Assembly: GCA_963704535.1 (NCBI GenBank)
Contig: OY969916.1
Location: 6,138,001 to 6,202,000, forward strand
Direction: 5' to 3'
Length of the DNA stretch: 64,000 nucleotides
DNA from: G963704535 sp963704535
Lineage (GTDB): Bacteria > Chloroflexota > Chloroflexia > Chloroflexales > Roseiflexaceae
The notes under the pieces were generated by a model that saw nothing but the letters and a program-made list of their open reading frames with translations, was not told the DNA's origin and did no database searches. Each line of letters opens with the position of its first letter. The first letter of the stretch is position 1. The translations under genes were made by a program, and so were the position numbers. This document shows, one piece after another, positions 1 through 14,715 of this stretch.

Positions 1-387
1 CTGGAGCTTTTGAACGACACGTTCCTTGGCGCAAGCGGGCTGATCCAATCGATGCTGCCGGTGCTGTTCCAGGAAGGGCCGGCGTTTGTGGCCGAGATGC
101 GCGCGCATGTGCGGGCGAACCTCGACCTGGCCCTGGAGATGCTGGCGCGAAGTAGCCGAATCCATGCCCAGCCGCCCGACGGCGGCTACTACCTGTTCCC
201 CGAGGTATCCGGCTGGCACGACGAGGAGGAGCTTGTGCTGCATCTGCTCGACCAGGGAGTGCTGGTCCACCCTGGTTACTTCTACGGCTATGAGCGTGGA
301 GAACACATCATGATCTCCTGCCTGACGGCCCACGAGCGCCTGCGGGAAGGGCTTGAACGGCTGCTCGCTGGAGTTGAAGGGGGTTAA
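1..387 (+). CDS. Class I/II aminotransferase, C-terminal part (truncated by window edge)
   Basis: The frame is open from base 1 and ends at TAA 385-387, so this is the last ~128 residues of a gene that begins upstream. The visible part resembles the small domain of PLP-dependent fold-type I aminotransferases of the aspartate aminotransferase family. A segment GGYYLFPEV is followed by a hydrophobic helix, then GVLVHPGYFYG and the near-terminal ISCLTAHERLREGLERL helix. The catalytic lysine would lie outside the window, so the substrate cannot be named. It is followed after ~200 bases by map, which has its own promoter-like -10. Confidence 0.75.
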   Translation: MELLNDTFLGASGLIQSMLPVLFQEGPAFVAEMRAHVRANLDLALEMLARSSRIHAQPPDGGYYLFPEVSGWHDEEELVLHLLDQGVLVHPGYFYGYERGEHIMISCLTAHERLREGLERLLAGVEGG

Positions 388-408
388 CTCGGCGACTGTA
401 CATGCTCA

Positions 409-417
409 TGCTATAAT
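409..417 (+). promoter_or_regulatory. Extended -10 promoter for map
   Basis: TGC followed by TATAAT (412-417) matches an extended -10 element. No good -35 lies at the usual distance, which is acceptable for extended -10 promoters. It sits ~165 bases upstream of the map start. The same TGCTATAAT pattern precedes dnaN, smc and the DMT permease in this window. Confidence 0.5.
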
Positions 418-492
418 TGCCGGCACACAAACACGCATTCTCATACCAACTTGAGTTCTGGTGGCGAAGGTTGAAGTGGGAGAAAAAAGATT

Positions 493-512
493 GTGGAGGG
501 CGGTCCCTCCAC
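493..512. repeat. Short hairpin repeat in the map leader
   Basis: GTGGAGGG and CCCTCCAC face each other across a 4-base loop and are followed by CTCCCC. This resembles the interspersed hairpin family found at 2,300, 8,350, 15,050, 36,230, 40,370, 53,560-53,770 and 60,380-60,520. It lies in the untranslated leader of map. Confidence 0.5.
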
Positions 513-583
513 AGCTCCCCGCCGCAAGATGCCACACTTGCAACTTGGTATCACACGTTCATCGCCAGCCTAAGAGGTTCTCG

Positions 584-1336
584 ATGGCTATTCTTCTTAG
601 GTCGCGCCCGCAGATCGCGAAGATGCGCGAGGCCGGCCGGCTCGTCGCCCAGGCGTTCGAGGTGCTGCGGCCGCACGTGCGCCCTGGCGTCACGACACGG
701 GAGCTTGACCGAATCGCCGAGGAGTTCATTCGCCGCCGTGGGGCTGTGCCGGCCTACAAGGGCTACCGCGGCTTCCCAGCAACGATCTGCGTGGCGCCTA
801 ACGAGGTGATCTGCCACGGTTTCCCCAGCAATACGCCGCTGAAAGAGGGTGACATCGTCGGCATTGATATTGGCGTGCGGCTGGACGGCTGGCATGGCGA
901 TGCGTGTATCACGCTGCCGGTCGGCACGATCTCGCCGGAGGCGCAGCGGCTGCTGGCCGTGACCGAAGAGTGCATGTGGCGGGGCATCCGCGCGGCGCAA
1001 TCGGGCGGGCGGCTTGGCGATATTGGCGCGGCGATCCAGGGCTACGTGGAGGACCAGGGCTACTCGATCGTGCGGGAGTACAGCGGCCACGGCGTTGGCC
1101 AGCGGCTGCATGAGGATCCGTCGGTGCCGCACTTCGGTCGCGCGGGCAGCGGGCAGCGGCTCCGGCCGGGCTTTATCTTTACGATCGAGCCGATGGTCAA
1201 TATGGGCGACTACGCGACCGTCCTGGACCAAACGGACGGCTGGACGGTGCGCACCGCCGACGGCTCACTCTCGGCGCAGTTCGAGCACTCGCTGGTGATC
1301 AGCGACAACGGGCCGGAGATCTTGACGCTGCCGTAA
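584..1336 (+). CDS. map: Methionine aminopeptidase, type I
   Basis: This cytosolic metalloenzyme removes the initiator methionine from new proteins. The 250-residue product has the type I length and pattern: an N-terminal RSRPQIAKMREAGRL helix, then DIGVRLDGWHGDACIT with the first metal-binding aspartates. Next come GHGVGQRLHEDPSVPHFG with the catalytic histidine, TIEPMV with a metal-binding glutamate, and SAQFEHSLVI with the last glutamate. The frame is open back to 461, but ATG 584 is preferred because AGAGG lies 8 bases upstream and homology begins there. The next gene, pdxH, is convergent. A repeat-rich spacer separates them. Confidence 0.95.
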   Translation: MAILLRSRPQIAKMREAGRLVAQAFEVLRPHVRPGVTTRELDRIAEEFIRRRGAVPAYKGYRGFPATICVAPNEVICHGFPSNTPLKEGDIVGIDIGVRLDGWHGDACITLPVGTISPEAQRLLAVTEECMWRGIRAAQSGGRLGDIGAAIQGYVEDQGYSIVREYSGHGVGQRLHEDPSVPHFGRAGSGQRLRPGFIFTIEPMVNMGDYATVLDQTDGWTVRTADGSLSAQFEHSLVISDNGPEILTLP

Positions 1337-1385
1337 GCTGCCGGCTTCCTGCGTGCATGGGGGCATTAGGTGTCCAGACATCTGC

Positions 1386-1474
1386 CTCCAACGCAAAGAC
1401 GCCAAGAGGCAAAGAGGCAAAGATATGATAGACAAAACATCTTTGCACCTTTGCATCTTTGTGCCTTTGCGTTA
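1386..1474. repeat. Palindromic low-complexity repeat between convergent genes
   Basis: Runs such as CGCAAAGACGCCAAGAGGCAA are mirrored by TTGCACCTTTGCATCTTTG and TGCCTTTGCGTTA, giving a long imperfect hairpin between the convergent map and pdxH genes. It could serve as a bidirectional transcription stop, but it looks like a dispersed intergenic repeat. Confidence 0.55.
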
Positions 1475-1485
1475 CATGTGAACAG

Positions 1486-2122
1486 TTACGGGGACAGCCG
1501 CTCGATCAGCCAGGCGCCGTCGGCGAGGCGGCGGTAGCGCAGGCGATCGTGGAGCCGACCAGGGCGCCCCTGCCAGAACTCGATCGAGTTGGGGATGATG
1601 CGGTAGCCGCCCCAGAAGGGCGGCCGAGGAATCTCACGGTCGGCATACTCGGCCGTCAGCTCGCGCAGCCGGCGCTCGAGGACCTCGCGCCCGGCGATGA
1701 CCTGGCTCTGCCGGGAGGCCCAGGCGCCCAGCCGGCTCTCGGTCGCGCGGCTGGCGAAGTACGCATCCGACTCCTCCTGTGACACCTGCTCGACCCGGCC
1801 CTCGATGCGCACCTGTCGCTCAAGCTCGGCCCAATAGAACACCAGCGCGGCCCAGGGGTTCTCGGCCAGGTCACGCGCTTTGCGGCCTTCGTAGTTGGTG
1901 TAGAAGACGAAGCCGGCGTCGATGCCTTTGAGCAGGACCATTCGCGCCGAGGGCCGGCCATCACGCGAGGCGCTGGCGAGGGTCATGGCGTTTGGGCTCG
2001 CGCAGGCCGGCGGCGGCCGCTTGATCGAACCAGGCGCGAAACTGCGCGATCGGGTCGGCGGCCAGGTCGGCTTCGCTCAAACCGTGGAGCGGATAGTCTT
2101 TGCGGGGGTTGGGTGGGATCAT
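1486..2122 (-). CDS. pdxH: Pyridoxamine 5'-phosphate oxidase, frameshifted
   Basis: PdxH is an FMN enzyme that makes pyridoxal 5'-phosphate from pyridoxine or pyridoxamine phosphate. The downstream frame (start of homology at 1986) contains MTLASASRDGRPSARMVLLKG, FYTNYEGRKARDL, the RQVRIEG strand, ASRQSQVI and a PPFWGGYRIIP end, all typical. The usual first ~45 residues lie upstream in another frame: ATG 2122, preceded by AGGAG, encodes IPPNPRKDYPLHGLSEADL and a DPIAQFRAWFDQA helix. The frames join if one A is removed from the AAA run at 1991-1993, turning EPK into the expected EPNAMTLA. The corrected product is ~211 residues, the normal family length. This is either a sequencing error or a recent mutation. 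Confidence 0.85.
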
Positions 2123-2216
2123 AGGTCGTGCTCCTCTGCTTCTGCCATAGAAGAAATCTATGCTAAACCCAAGAACTATTTATTTCTCAAACGGTCGAAC
2201 AAGCGATATAATACGG

Positions 2217-2222
2217 CCAGTA
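2217..2222 (+). promoter_or_regulatory. Possible -10 element upstream of acn
   Basis: TATAAT sits in a short AT-rich stretch about 200 bases before the aconitase start. There is no convincing -35 and no TGn extension, so the call is weak. The rest of the 2123-2425 spacer is mostly the hairpin repeats listed next. Confidence 0.3.
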
Positions 2223-2286
2223 CACGATGATGGCAACTATTCACAGAGAGACTGTTTGAAACGTCGGTTTATCGCACGAGTTTGGT

Positions 2287-2397
2287 GGTGGAAGGGGGTT
2301 CTTGAGGGGGCTGCCCCCTCAAACTCCCCCTTTTCAAACAGCCTCTGAGAGAGGGGTCTCCCCTCAAACTCCCCCTTTTCAGATAGCCTCTGGACCG
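2287..2397. repeat. Two copies of the interspersed hairpin repeat
   Basis: TTGAGGGGGCTGCCCCCTCAA forms a hairpin and is followed by ACTCCCCCTTTTCA. A second copy with GAGGGGTCTCCCCTC and the same ACTCCCCCTTTTCA tail follows. Each copy ends in CAAACAGCCTCT or CAGATAGCCTCT. The pair fills most of the leader of the aconitase gene. Confidence 0.7.
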
Positions 2398-2425
2398 GCG
2401 GAGCATAAAGAAAGGTTGAACGAGT

Positions 2426-5235
<2,810 letters not shown>

Positions 5236-5240
<5 letters not shown>

Positions 5241-5276
5241 AACGTGAAACGTGTTGCGTGTTGCGTGTTGCGTGAG
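5236..5276. repeat. GTGAAACGTG-type short tandem repeat
   Basis: The stop of acn runs directly into GTGAAACGTGAAACGTG followed by TTGCGTGTTGCGTGTTGCGTG. The same motif recurs at about 18,237, 24,540, 24,615 and 55,655, always between genes. Confidence 0.6.
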
Positions 5277-5330
5277 GACGCGTTCACATATTATACGCCG
5301 TGGTGCTCAGGACGAATTTGCATACGGCGA

Positions 5331-5380
5331 CAGGAGCACCGCCCGAGCAACCCAGGTTGTTCGAGCGGTGCTCCTGTTTT
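5331..5380. terminator. Strong bidirectional hairpin terminator
   Basis: CAGGAGCACCGC pairs with GCGGTGCTCCTG, and inside it CGAGCAAC pairs with GTTGTTCG around a 4-base loop. The result is a nearly continuous ~20-bp stem followed by TTTT on the plus strand. It lies between the convergent acn and beta-glucosidase genes and could end both transcripts. Confidence 0.8.
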
Positions 5381-5387
5381 GGTCGTG

Positions 5388-6677
5388 CTACGATGGGCCA
5401 GGGATCGCGTTGGCGCGCGAGATGGCGGCGTAGAGCGCGCCGGAGGGGCGCAGCCGCCGCTCCTGGGTGCGCTCGTCGAGGGCGTAGAGGCCGAAGCGCA
5501 GCCCCCAGCCCTCGGTCCACTCGAAGTTGTCGAGCAGCGTCCAGAGGAACACGCCGCGCACGTCGATCCCTTCCTGGATCGCGTGGTGGACCGCCGCGAG
5601 GTGCGAGAGGATGAAGCGCGGGCGCTGGTCGTCGGCGGCGTCGGGGATGCCGGTTTCAGTGATGTAGATCGGCCGGCCCAGGCGCGCGGCGCGGCGCAGG
5701 GCGCGGTAGAGGCCGTCGGGGTAGATCTCGCCGTAGGTGGTGCCCTCGGAGCCGACATCGCTCTGCTCGACGTCGGGCGGGGTGAAGCGCCGACCGAACA
5801 GCAGGCCGGGGGCGCGCGGGTCGAAGGCGACCCGCTCGCGGGTGTAGTAGTTCAGCCCGAAGAAGTCGCACGATTCGCGCAGGCCCGGCAGCACGCGCCC
5901 CGATCCGAGCGGCGGCAGGAGGCGCCCGGTGCGTAGCGCGTTCAGGGTGATCCCATTGAACAGGTAGTCCCAGTTGGCGGCGACGGCGACATCACGGGTG
6001 GCGGGGGTGGCCGGGTCGAACAGGCGCAGGTGGTGGACGAAGCCGATACGCAGCGCCGGGTTGATGCGGCGAATGGCCTGGGCGGCGGCGGCGTGCCCGC
6101 GCAACATCGCGGCGGCGACGCGGATGGTCTTATCGATGCTAGTGGCACCGGGAGGCCAGAGGCCCAGCAGGAAGCTCTGGGTGGCGTAGATGAAGGGCTC
6201 GTTGATCGTACACCAGAGGTCGCACAGGTCGCCCAGGGCGGCGACGGCGTAGCCGGCGAAGCGGGCGAAGCGTTGCGGCGTGGCGGGGTTGAGCCAGCCG
6301 CCCTGCTCCTCCAGCCAGAGCGGGTTGGTGAAGTGGTGCAGCGTGACCATGGGGGTGATGCCACGCTCGCGGAGCGCCTGGAGCATCTCGCGGTAGCGAC
6401 CGAGCGCGGCGTCATCGAAGCTGCCCTCGCGCGGCTCGATCCGGCTCCACTCGATCGACATGCGGTGGGCGTTCTGGCCCAGCGCCGCGGCGCGGTCGAA
6501 GTCGGCCTCGGCGGCGTGCCACCAGCCGCAGGCATCGCCGGAGCGGTCGCCGCGCCAGATGTGGCCGGGCTGCTGCTCCCACGCCCACCACTGGTTGTTG
6601 GTGTTCTGGCCCTCGACCTGGTGGGCGGCGCTGGCGGTGCCCCAGAGAAAGCCGGGCGGGAAGTGTAGTGGAGGCAT
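5388..6677 (-). CDS. Beta-glucosidase, glycoside hydrolase family 1
   Basis: A 429-residue GH1 retaining beta-glycosidase with a (beta/alpha)8 barrel fold. The N-terminus FPPGFLWGTASAAHQVEG is the GH1 signature. The acid/base glutamate is in the TINEP segment and the nucleophile glutamate in YITETG. The end WTLLDNFEWTEGWGLRFGLY is the usual aglycone/sugar-binding loop. There is no signal peptide, so the enzyme should be cytosolic and act on imported disaccharides such as cellobiose. Substrate cannot be fixed from sequence alone. ATG 6677 has GGAG 5 bases upstream. It starts 26 bases after the gpmI stop, so the two genes are probably cotranscribed. Confidence 0.93.
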   Translation of the reverse strand: MPPLHFPPGFLWGTASAAHQVEGQNTNNQWWAWEQQPGHIWRGDRSGDACGWWHAAEADFDRAAALGQNAHRMSIEWSRIEPREGSFDDAALGRYREMLQALRERGITPMVTLHHFTNPLWLEEQGGWLNPATPQRFARFAGYAVAALGDLCDLWCTINEPFIYATQSFLLGLWPPGATSIDKTIRVAAAMLRGHAAAAQAIRRINPALRIGFVHHLRLFDPATPATRDVAVAANWDYLFNGITLNALRTGRLLPPLGSGRVLPGLRESCDFFGLNYYTRERVAFDPRAPGLLFGRRFTPPDVEQSDVGSEGTTYGEIYPDGLYRALRRAARLGRPIYITETGIPDAADDQRPRFILSHLAAVHHAIQEGIDVRGVFLWTLLDNFEWTEGWGLRFGLYALDERTQERRLRPSGALYAAISRANAIPGPS

Positions 6678-6703
6678 AACACTCCATTCGACAATCTGTG
6701 GTC

Positions 6704-8272
6704 TTACCCCGGCCTGACGATCAGGCTCTTCCCGGTCATCTGGGCGCCCGGTGCGAGCCGCAGCAGCTCCAGGAGCGTGGGCGCGATGTCGCAGAGCCGC
6801 CCGCCCTCACGCAGCCGCGCCCCGTCGAGCCCCAGCCCCTCGGCGGCCACCAGGATACACGGCACCGGGTTGGTGGTGTGGGCGGTGTGCGGGCCGCCGG
6901 TCTCGGGGTCGATCAGTAGCTCGGCGTTGCCGTGGTCGGCGGTGATCAGCGCCACGCCGCCCCGCGCCAGCACCGCCGGCACGATCGCGCCCAGGCACTC
7001 GTCCACCGTCTCGACTGCCTTGACCACCGCCGGGATGACCCCGGTGTGGCCGACCATATCGGCGTTGGCGAAGTTGACGATAATGAAGTCGTAGGTATCC
7101 TGGTCAAGCACCTCCAGAAGCCCATCGCGGATGCCGTGAGCGCTCATCTCCGGCTTCAGATCGTAGGTTGGCACATCCTTCGGCGACTGGACCAGCAGCC
7201 GCTCCTCGCCGGGGAAGGGCGCCTCGCGGCCGCCGTTGAAGAAGAAGGTCACGTGAGCGTACTTCTCGGTCTCGGCGACATGCAACTGCTTCAAGCCGGC
7301 GTCGCTGATCATTTGGGCCAGCGGCACCTCGACGTCGGCGTTCTGGAAAGCGACCTCGACCGGCAGACCCTTCTCGTACTCGGTCATTGTCACGTACAGC
7401 AGGTCGCGCAGTGCCTCGCGGGCGAACCCGTCGAAGTCCTTTAGCACAAACGCCCTGGTGATCTGGCGCACCCGGTCGGCGCGGAAGTTGAAGCAGATGA
7501 TCGAGTCGCCGTCGCGCACCGTCGCCACTGGGTCGGGGCCGTCCATCATCACCGCCGGCTTGATAAACTCGTCGGTCACGCCCTCGTCGTAGGAGCGCTG
7601 GATCGCCGCCTGGGCGCTCTCGGCCGACCGCCCGACACCGTGGACCAGCGCGTCATAGGCCAGCTTGGTGCGCTCCCAGCGCTTGTCGCGGTCCATCGCG
7701 TAGTAGCGGCCGATCACCGTGGCGACGCGGCCAACCCCAAGCTCGGCTATATAGGTCTCAAGATCGCGCATGTAGCCGATGCCGCTCTTGGGCATGGTAT
7801 CGCGGCCGTCGGTGAAGGCGTGGACGAAGACTCGCGCCAGCCCATTGCGCCACGCCAGTTCCAGCAGCGCCTTCTCGTGGTTCATATGGCTGTGGACGCC
7901 GCCGCTGCCGAGCAGGCCGATAATATGCAGTTGCGTGCCGCGCTCCTTCACGTGGCGCACCGCGTCGTTGAACGCTTCATTCTCGAAGAAGCTGCCATCG
8001 GCGATGCTATCGTCGATCAGCGTGATGTCCTGCACCACCACAAAGCCGGCGCCCAAGTTGAGGTGGCCGACCTCGGAGTTGCCCATCTGGCCGCGCGGCA
8101 GGCCGACATTCTTCTCGGCGGCGCCAATCAGCGTCCACGGGCGTGTGGCGCGCCATCCGTCGATGTTGGGCGTCTTCGCCAGCCTGATGCCATTACCCTC
8201 GGTCTCGGTGCGCTCACCCCAGCCATCCAGGATGGCGAGCATAACCGGGCGGGGTCGTTCATTGGTCGTCAC
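6704..8272 (-). CDS. gpmI: 2,3-bisphosphoglycerate-independent phosphoglycerate mutase
   Basis: This glycolytic/gluconeogenic enzyme interconverts 3- and 2-phosphoglycerate using two metal ions and a phosphoserine intermediate. The 522-residue product begins RPVMLAILDGWGERTETEGN. The catalytic serine is in GQMGNSEVGHLNLGAG. HAFTDGRDTMPKSG and FNFRADRVRQITRAF are substrate-binding segments. VNFANADMVGHTG and ITADHGNAE supply the second metal site. The start is GTG 8272 with GGAG 6 bases upstream. It precedes the GH1 gene in the same direction, so sugar cleavage and glycolysis may be expressed together. Confidence 0.96.
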   Translation of the reverse strand: MTTNERPRPVMLAILDGWGERTETEGNGIRLAKTPNIDGWRATRPWTLIGAAEKNVGLPRGQMGNSEVGHLNLGAGFVVVQDITLIDDSIADGSFFENEAFNDAVRHVKERGTQLHIIGLLGSGGVHSHMNHEKALLELAWRNGLARVFVHAFTDGRDTMPKSGIGYMRDLETYIAELGVGRVATVIGRYYAMDRDKRWERTKLAYDALVHGVGRSAESAQAAIQRSYDEGVTDEFIKPAVMMDGPDPVATVRDGDSIICFNFRADRVRQITRAFVLKDFDGFAREALRDLLYVTMTEYEKGLPVEVAFQNADVEVPLAQMISDAGLKQLHVAETEKYAHVTFFFNGGREAPFPGEERLLVQSPKDVPTYDLKPEMSAHGIRDGLLEVLDQDTYDFIIVNFANADMVGHTGVIPAVVKAVETVDECLGAIVPAVLARGGVALITADHGNAELLIDPETGGPHTAHTTNPVPCILVAAEGLGLDGARLREGGRLCDIAPTLLELLRLAPGAQMTGKSLIVRPG

Positions 8273-8340
8273 GGCGGCTCCTCTTCTTTGCCATTAAGAC
8301 AAGGTTTCGAGTGACGCTGCTCTACTTTACAATGTGAGAG

Positions 8341-8380
8341 GGGAAAGACTGAGGGGGCTGCCCCCTCAAACCCCCTTTTA
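8341..8380. repeat. Interspersed hairpin repeat at the histidine-kinase stop
   Basis: TGAGGGGGCTGCCCCCTCA forms a hairpin followed by AACCCCCTTTTA. The last bases overlap the stop codon of the histidine kinase gene, so the element may act as its transcription terminator. Confidence 0.65.
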
Positions 8381-10606
8381 CGTCGTCCGCGCCGGCTCGG
8401 GCATCAGCGTGTCCTCTTCCTCATAGATCGGCAGGCTGATCGTGAACATAGAGCCTTTCCCCTGCTCGCTCTCAAGGCTGATATCGCCGCCCATCATCTC
8501 ACAGAAGTGGCGGCTGAGGGCCAGGCCGAGCCCGGTGCCGCCGTACTTGCGGGTCGTCGAGGCATCGGCCTGCGTGAAGGGCTTAAACACATACCGCACC
8601 TGTTCCGGCGTCATACCGATGCCGGTATCGCTGATTCGGACCCGCAGCCACTCGGCGCCGTCGATCGGCTCGCGCATCATGCTGACGCTGATCGTCCCAT
8701 TGTCGGTGAATTTGGCGGCATTGCTCAACAGGTTGTAGAGTGTCTGGCGAACCTTGGTCATATCAGCATACATTGCGCCAAGGTTCGCGCCGCGCTGGAC
8801 TTCCAGGGTATTGCCGTTCTGCTCGATCAGCGGCTGGAGATTGCGAAGCACCTCGTCAAGTATAGGCTCGATCGGGAAGAACTCAGGATAGAGCACCATC
8901 TTATCGGCCTCGATCTTGGAGATATCGAGGATGTCGCTGATCAGCGACATCAGGTGCCGGCTGCTGGATTGAATCCGCCGCAGATCAGGCGTAATCGAAT
9001 CGTACCCTTGCATCTCGGCGTCAAGCGCGATCAGATCGCAGTAGCCCATAATCGCCGTCAGCGGGGTGCGCAGCTCATGGCTCATTGTCGCCAGGAACAC
9101 GCTCTTGGACCGGCTGGCCGCCTCTGCGGCCTCTTTGGCCTTGCGCTCGCTGATATCGCGGGTGTTGAGCACGATTCCACTGATAGCGGGATCGTCGAGC
9201 AGGTTGGTAGCGATCGTCTCCACGTCCACCCAATAGCCATTGTGGTGGCGCAGGCGCCACTCGACCGGCGCGGAGGGGCCGGCCTGGCTTATCACCTGGG
9301 CAACGAACGCGTGGGCGTGGGACAGATCATCCTCGTGGACCAGGTCGATCAGCCCGGTGCCGGACAACTCGCCCGGCGCATAGCCGAGCATCCGCTGAAC
9401 CGACGGCGTCTGGTATTGGATGGAGGCATTGCGGCCGACGACCATGATCGCGTCCGAGGAGCTCTGCACCAGCGAGCGGAAGCGCGCTTCGCTCTGGCGA
9501 ATCGCATGCTCGGCTCGGCTCCGCACACACTCCTGCTCGGCCAGCAGCCGCGTATTCTCGCGCACGGCGGCGACCTGGCGGGCGACCACCAGCGCGGTCA
9601 GCACCACCGACCCAATGACCAGATCGCCGAGCTGCTCATCCCACTGCTTGAACAGCACGAACAGCAGTAGGCCATAGCCAAGCGCAATCGTGGAGTACGG
9701 CAGCAGGTTGAAAGGCCGGATGGCCGGGTACTCGCCGGTGGAAGTATCGCGGCGCCGGGCCTGCCTGCACTGGCATTGGGCGCTGAGCGCCAGCAAGTAA
9801 TAGCCGAGCACCCAGAGCGGGTCGACCCAACTACCTGACACGTAGGTGCCTTGAAGCTGTAGATAGGAGAAGAGCAGGTCGGCGAAGAAGATCGAGACCA
9901 TACCAAGGACCAGGAGGTACAAGGCGTTGCGGCTGCTCTGCTGTGCTCTGCCGAGCAGGATCGTGGTAAAGCCGAACAAAACCACCAGATCGCCCACCGG
10001 GTAGGCGATCGAGAGCGCGGCCGAGAGCAGGTCGCTGTATTCGGCCCTGGCGATCGGCGCGAGAATGAAATACCAGATGACCATCCAGGCGCCCACCATG
10101 ACGGTCGCGGTGTCCAGCCAGAACTTGATGCGCTCGGCGTGGCTGCGGCGCGGCCCTGGGAACAGCAGCAGCCCCCACAGCACCAGCGGGTAGTAGCCCA
10201 GGAAGGCGGCATCGGCCCAGGATGGGAAGGGCGGCTCGCCAAGGATGACTTCATAGTAGAGCCACAGCGAATCCCCCATGAAGACCGCCAGATTGCCTAA
10301 TGCGATCATCGCCCAGGCCAGGCGCACTCGCCGGCTAAGTGTGGGATGCAGCGCGGCCCGCGCCGCCAGGACGACGGCGGGAAGCGTCGTCGGCAAGTAG
10401 ATGATGTCGTTGATCAGCACCCGGTTTTCTGCGCCGCCCCAGTCGGAGAACAGCCAGACAATGTACCCCAGGCAGTAGACGGCGAAGGCGAGCATCAAGG
10501 CCCCACCCCAATCGCGCGACCAGGACCGAAGCCACCGGCGTGGCGGTGCGGACGACGCCTCTGCTTTGCTGGAGAGGGTGTGTTGACGTGACGTGGTCGG
10601 GTGCAT
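8378..10606 (-). CDS. Membrane sensor histidine kinase with PAS domain
   Basis: A hybrid-less sensor kinase of ~742 residues. The N-terminal half has about nine to ten hydrophobic segments, for example GALMLAFAVYCLGYIVWLF and LVIGSVVLTALVVARQV. A PAS domain (RFRSLVQSSSDAIMVVG to NTRDISERK) follows, then a HisKA domain with the phosphoacceptor histidine in ATMSHELRTPLTAI. The HATPase_c domain has NAAKF, DTGIGM and GGTGLGLALS. ATG 10606 is chosen because GGAG lies 8 bases upstream. The frame is open back to 10771, but that would overlap secA. No response regulator is adjacent, so partner and signal are unknown. Confidence 0.9.
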   Translation of the reverse strand: MHPTTSRQHTLSSKAEASSAPPRRWLRSWSRDWGGALMLAFAVYCLGYIVWLFSDWGGAENRVLINDIIYLPTTLPAVVLAARAALHPTLSRRVRLAWAMIALGNLAVFMGDSLWLYYEVILGEPPFPSWADAAFLGYYPLVLWGLLLFPGPRRSHAERIKFWLDTATVMVGAWMVIWYFILAPIARAEYSDLLSAALSIAYPVGDLVVLFGFTTILLGRAQQSSRNALYLLVLGMVSIFFADLLFSYLQLQGTYVSGSWVDPLWVLGYYLLALSAQCQCRQARRRDTSTGEYPAIRPFNLLPYSTIALGYGLLLFVLFKQWDEQLGDLVIGSVVLTALVVARQVAAVRENTRLLAEQECVRSRAEHAIRQSEARFRSLVQSSSDAIMVVGRNASIQYQTPSVQRMLGYAPGELSGTGLIDLVHEDDLSHAHAFVAQVISQAGPSAPVEWRLRHHNGYWVDVETIATNLLDDPAISGIVLNTRDISERKAKEAAEAASRSKSVFLATMSHELRTPLTAIMGYCDLIALDAEMQGYDSITPDLRRIQSSSRHLMSLISDILDISKIEADKMVLYPEFFPIEPILDEVLRNLQPLIEQNGNTLEVQRGANLGAMYADMTKVRQTLYNLLSNAAKFTDNGTISVSMMREPIDGAEWLRVRISDTGIGMTPEQVRYVFKPFTQADASTTRKYGGTGLGLALSRHFCEMMGGDISLESEQGKGSMFTISLPIYEEEDTLMPEPARTT

Positions 10607-10767
10607 TGTTGTGTCTCCAGTTGTGAGTCTTGTCGGCGGGGCGATCAAGATCCGGCTCCGGGTTGGAGCCGATGCGGCTGCTGCGGGGCAGCCTTCCATG
10701 ATATAGATACCGCCAGCAGTCCGATTTCGATATGTCTTTTTTGTCATCGCGCCGGCGGCACCGATGA

Positions 10768-13794
<3,027 letters not shown>

Positions 13795-13948
13795 CTATCC
13801 TTCTCCCATTGTCCATCGTCGGTAGCTACCGACAACCGACGACGGACCATTCGCAAAACGCGCCCCTCGGCAGCCAACGCGCGAGGAGCGGCGAGGAGGT
13901 GGCGGTAGCGGCGTGGCGCTGTAGAGGACCCCACGCGTGTCGGCTCCT

Positions 13949-13977
13949 ATTATACCGAGGCGCGGTCATGCTCGCAA
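13949..13977 (-). promoter_or_regulatory. Promoter for secA
   Basis: On the minus strand TTGCGA (13977-13972) and TATAAT (13954-13949) are separated by 17 bases, close to the sigma-70 consensus. Transcription would start near 13942, giving a ~150-base leader. Confidence 0.65.
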
Positions 13978-14001
13978 GTGCTCCCCTTACTGCCCCAACA
14001 G

Positions 14002-14033
14002 CGAAGGGACTACATTGTCGTGTAGTCCCTTCG
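14002..14033. terminator. Hairpin downstream of the Yip1-family gene
   Basis: CGAAGGGACTACA pairs perfectly with TGTAGTCCCTTCG around a 6-base loop. It lies downstream of the minus-strand Yip1 gene and upstream of the secA promoter. The U-tract is poor on both strands, so terminator function is likely but not certain. The rest of 13795-14112 holds the secA promoter, a GAC/AAC-rich repeat at 13816-13850 and a partial hairpin repeat at 14088-14110. Confidence 0.55.
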
Positions 14034-14112
14034 CGTTTCGAATGCTCAAGGTGGTTGTGCGGGTTGGTTTGGGCGAGCAGTCCACCTCAAACTCCCCTTT
14101 TCAGACCGTCTC

Positions 14113-14715
14113 TTAGTTTAACGCACCCGATGCCGCAGCCGCGCCGAGGCCGAGAAGAGCAAAGAGCGTGGCCAGAATAGCACCGGCGATCCACATCACA
14201 ACGATCGCCCCGACCACGGTGAAGATCGCCTTGTTCTGATCCAGATTCATGCTTGCCCGCGCTGCCAGGTAGCCCAGGTAGATCTGGTACAGGCCGAGAA
14301 TGAAGGTCGCTGGCAGCAAGATGCAATTCAGAAGCGGGATAGCATTCACGACACCGGTGACGGCCAGCAGCGGCGCCGTATACAGGGCCGCAGTATAGAA
14401 CACCTCATCCTGTGTTCCCGTCCCGCCGAACTGCTTGCCAAGGAAGTAGAGCAGGAACGAAAAGACGAAGAACGAAACCAGCGGGGCAACGGTGCCGATG
14501 ATCAGGCCACCGATCAGACCTGCAACACCCCCGGTGATCAAACCAAACACTGCCCCGACGACCCCTGACAACAACGCTGCGATACCAACATAGATCAGCG
14601 CCTCGCGCTGGCCGCCGCGCCGCTCATACTGCTCGAACGACGCTACACTTGGCTTCGTGAGAACTGTGATGCTCTGGTTAAGCATCTCGCCGACAGAAAC
14701 GCCTTGGACCATCAT
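14113..14715 (-). CDS. Yip1-family integral membrane protein
   Basis: A 200-residue protein with about five hydrophobic segments: a glycine-rich pair ALIYVGIAALLSGVVGAVFG and LITGGVAGLIGGLIIGTV, then APLVSFFVFSFLLYFLG, and two near the C-terminus. A soluble N-terminus contains EMLNQSITVLTKPSVASFEQ. The pattern and the segment LGKQFGGTGTQDEVFYTAAL resemble the Yip1 domain family, whose bacterial function is not known. ATG 14715 is preceded by AGGAGG 8 bases upstream. It stands alone between secA and the VanW gene. Confidence 0.7.
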   Translation of the reverse strand: MMVQGVSVGEMLNQSITVLTKPSVASFEQYERRGGQREALIYVGIAALLSGVVGAVFGLITGGVAGLIGGLIIGTVAPLVSFFVFSFLLYFLGKQFGGTGTQDEVFYTAALYTAPLLAVTGVVNAIPLLNCILLPATFILGLYQIYLGYLAARASMNLDQNKAIFTVVGAIVVMWIAGAILATLFALLGLGAAAASGALN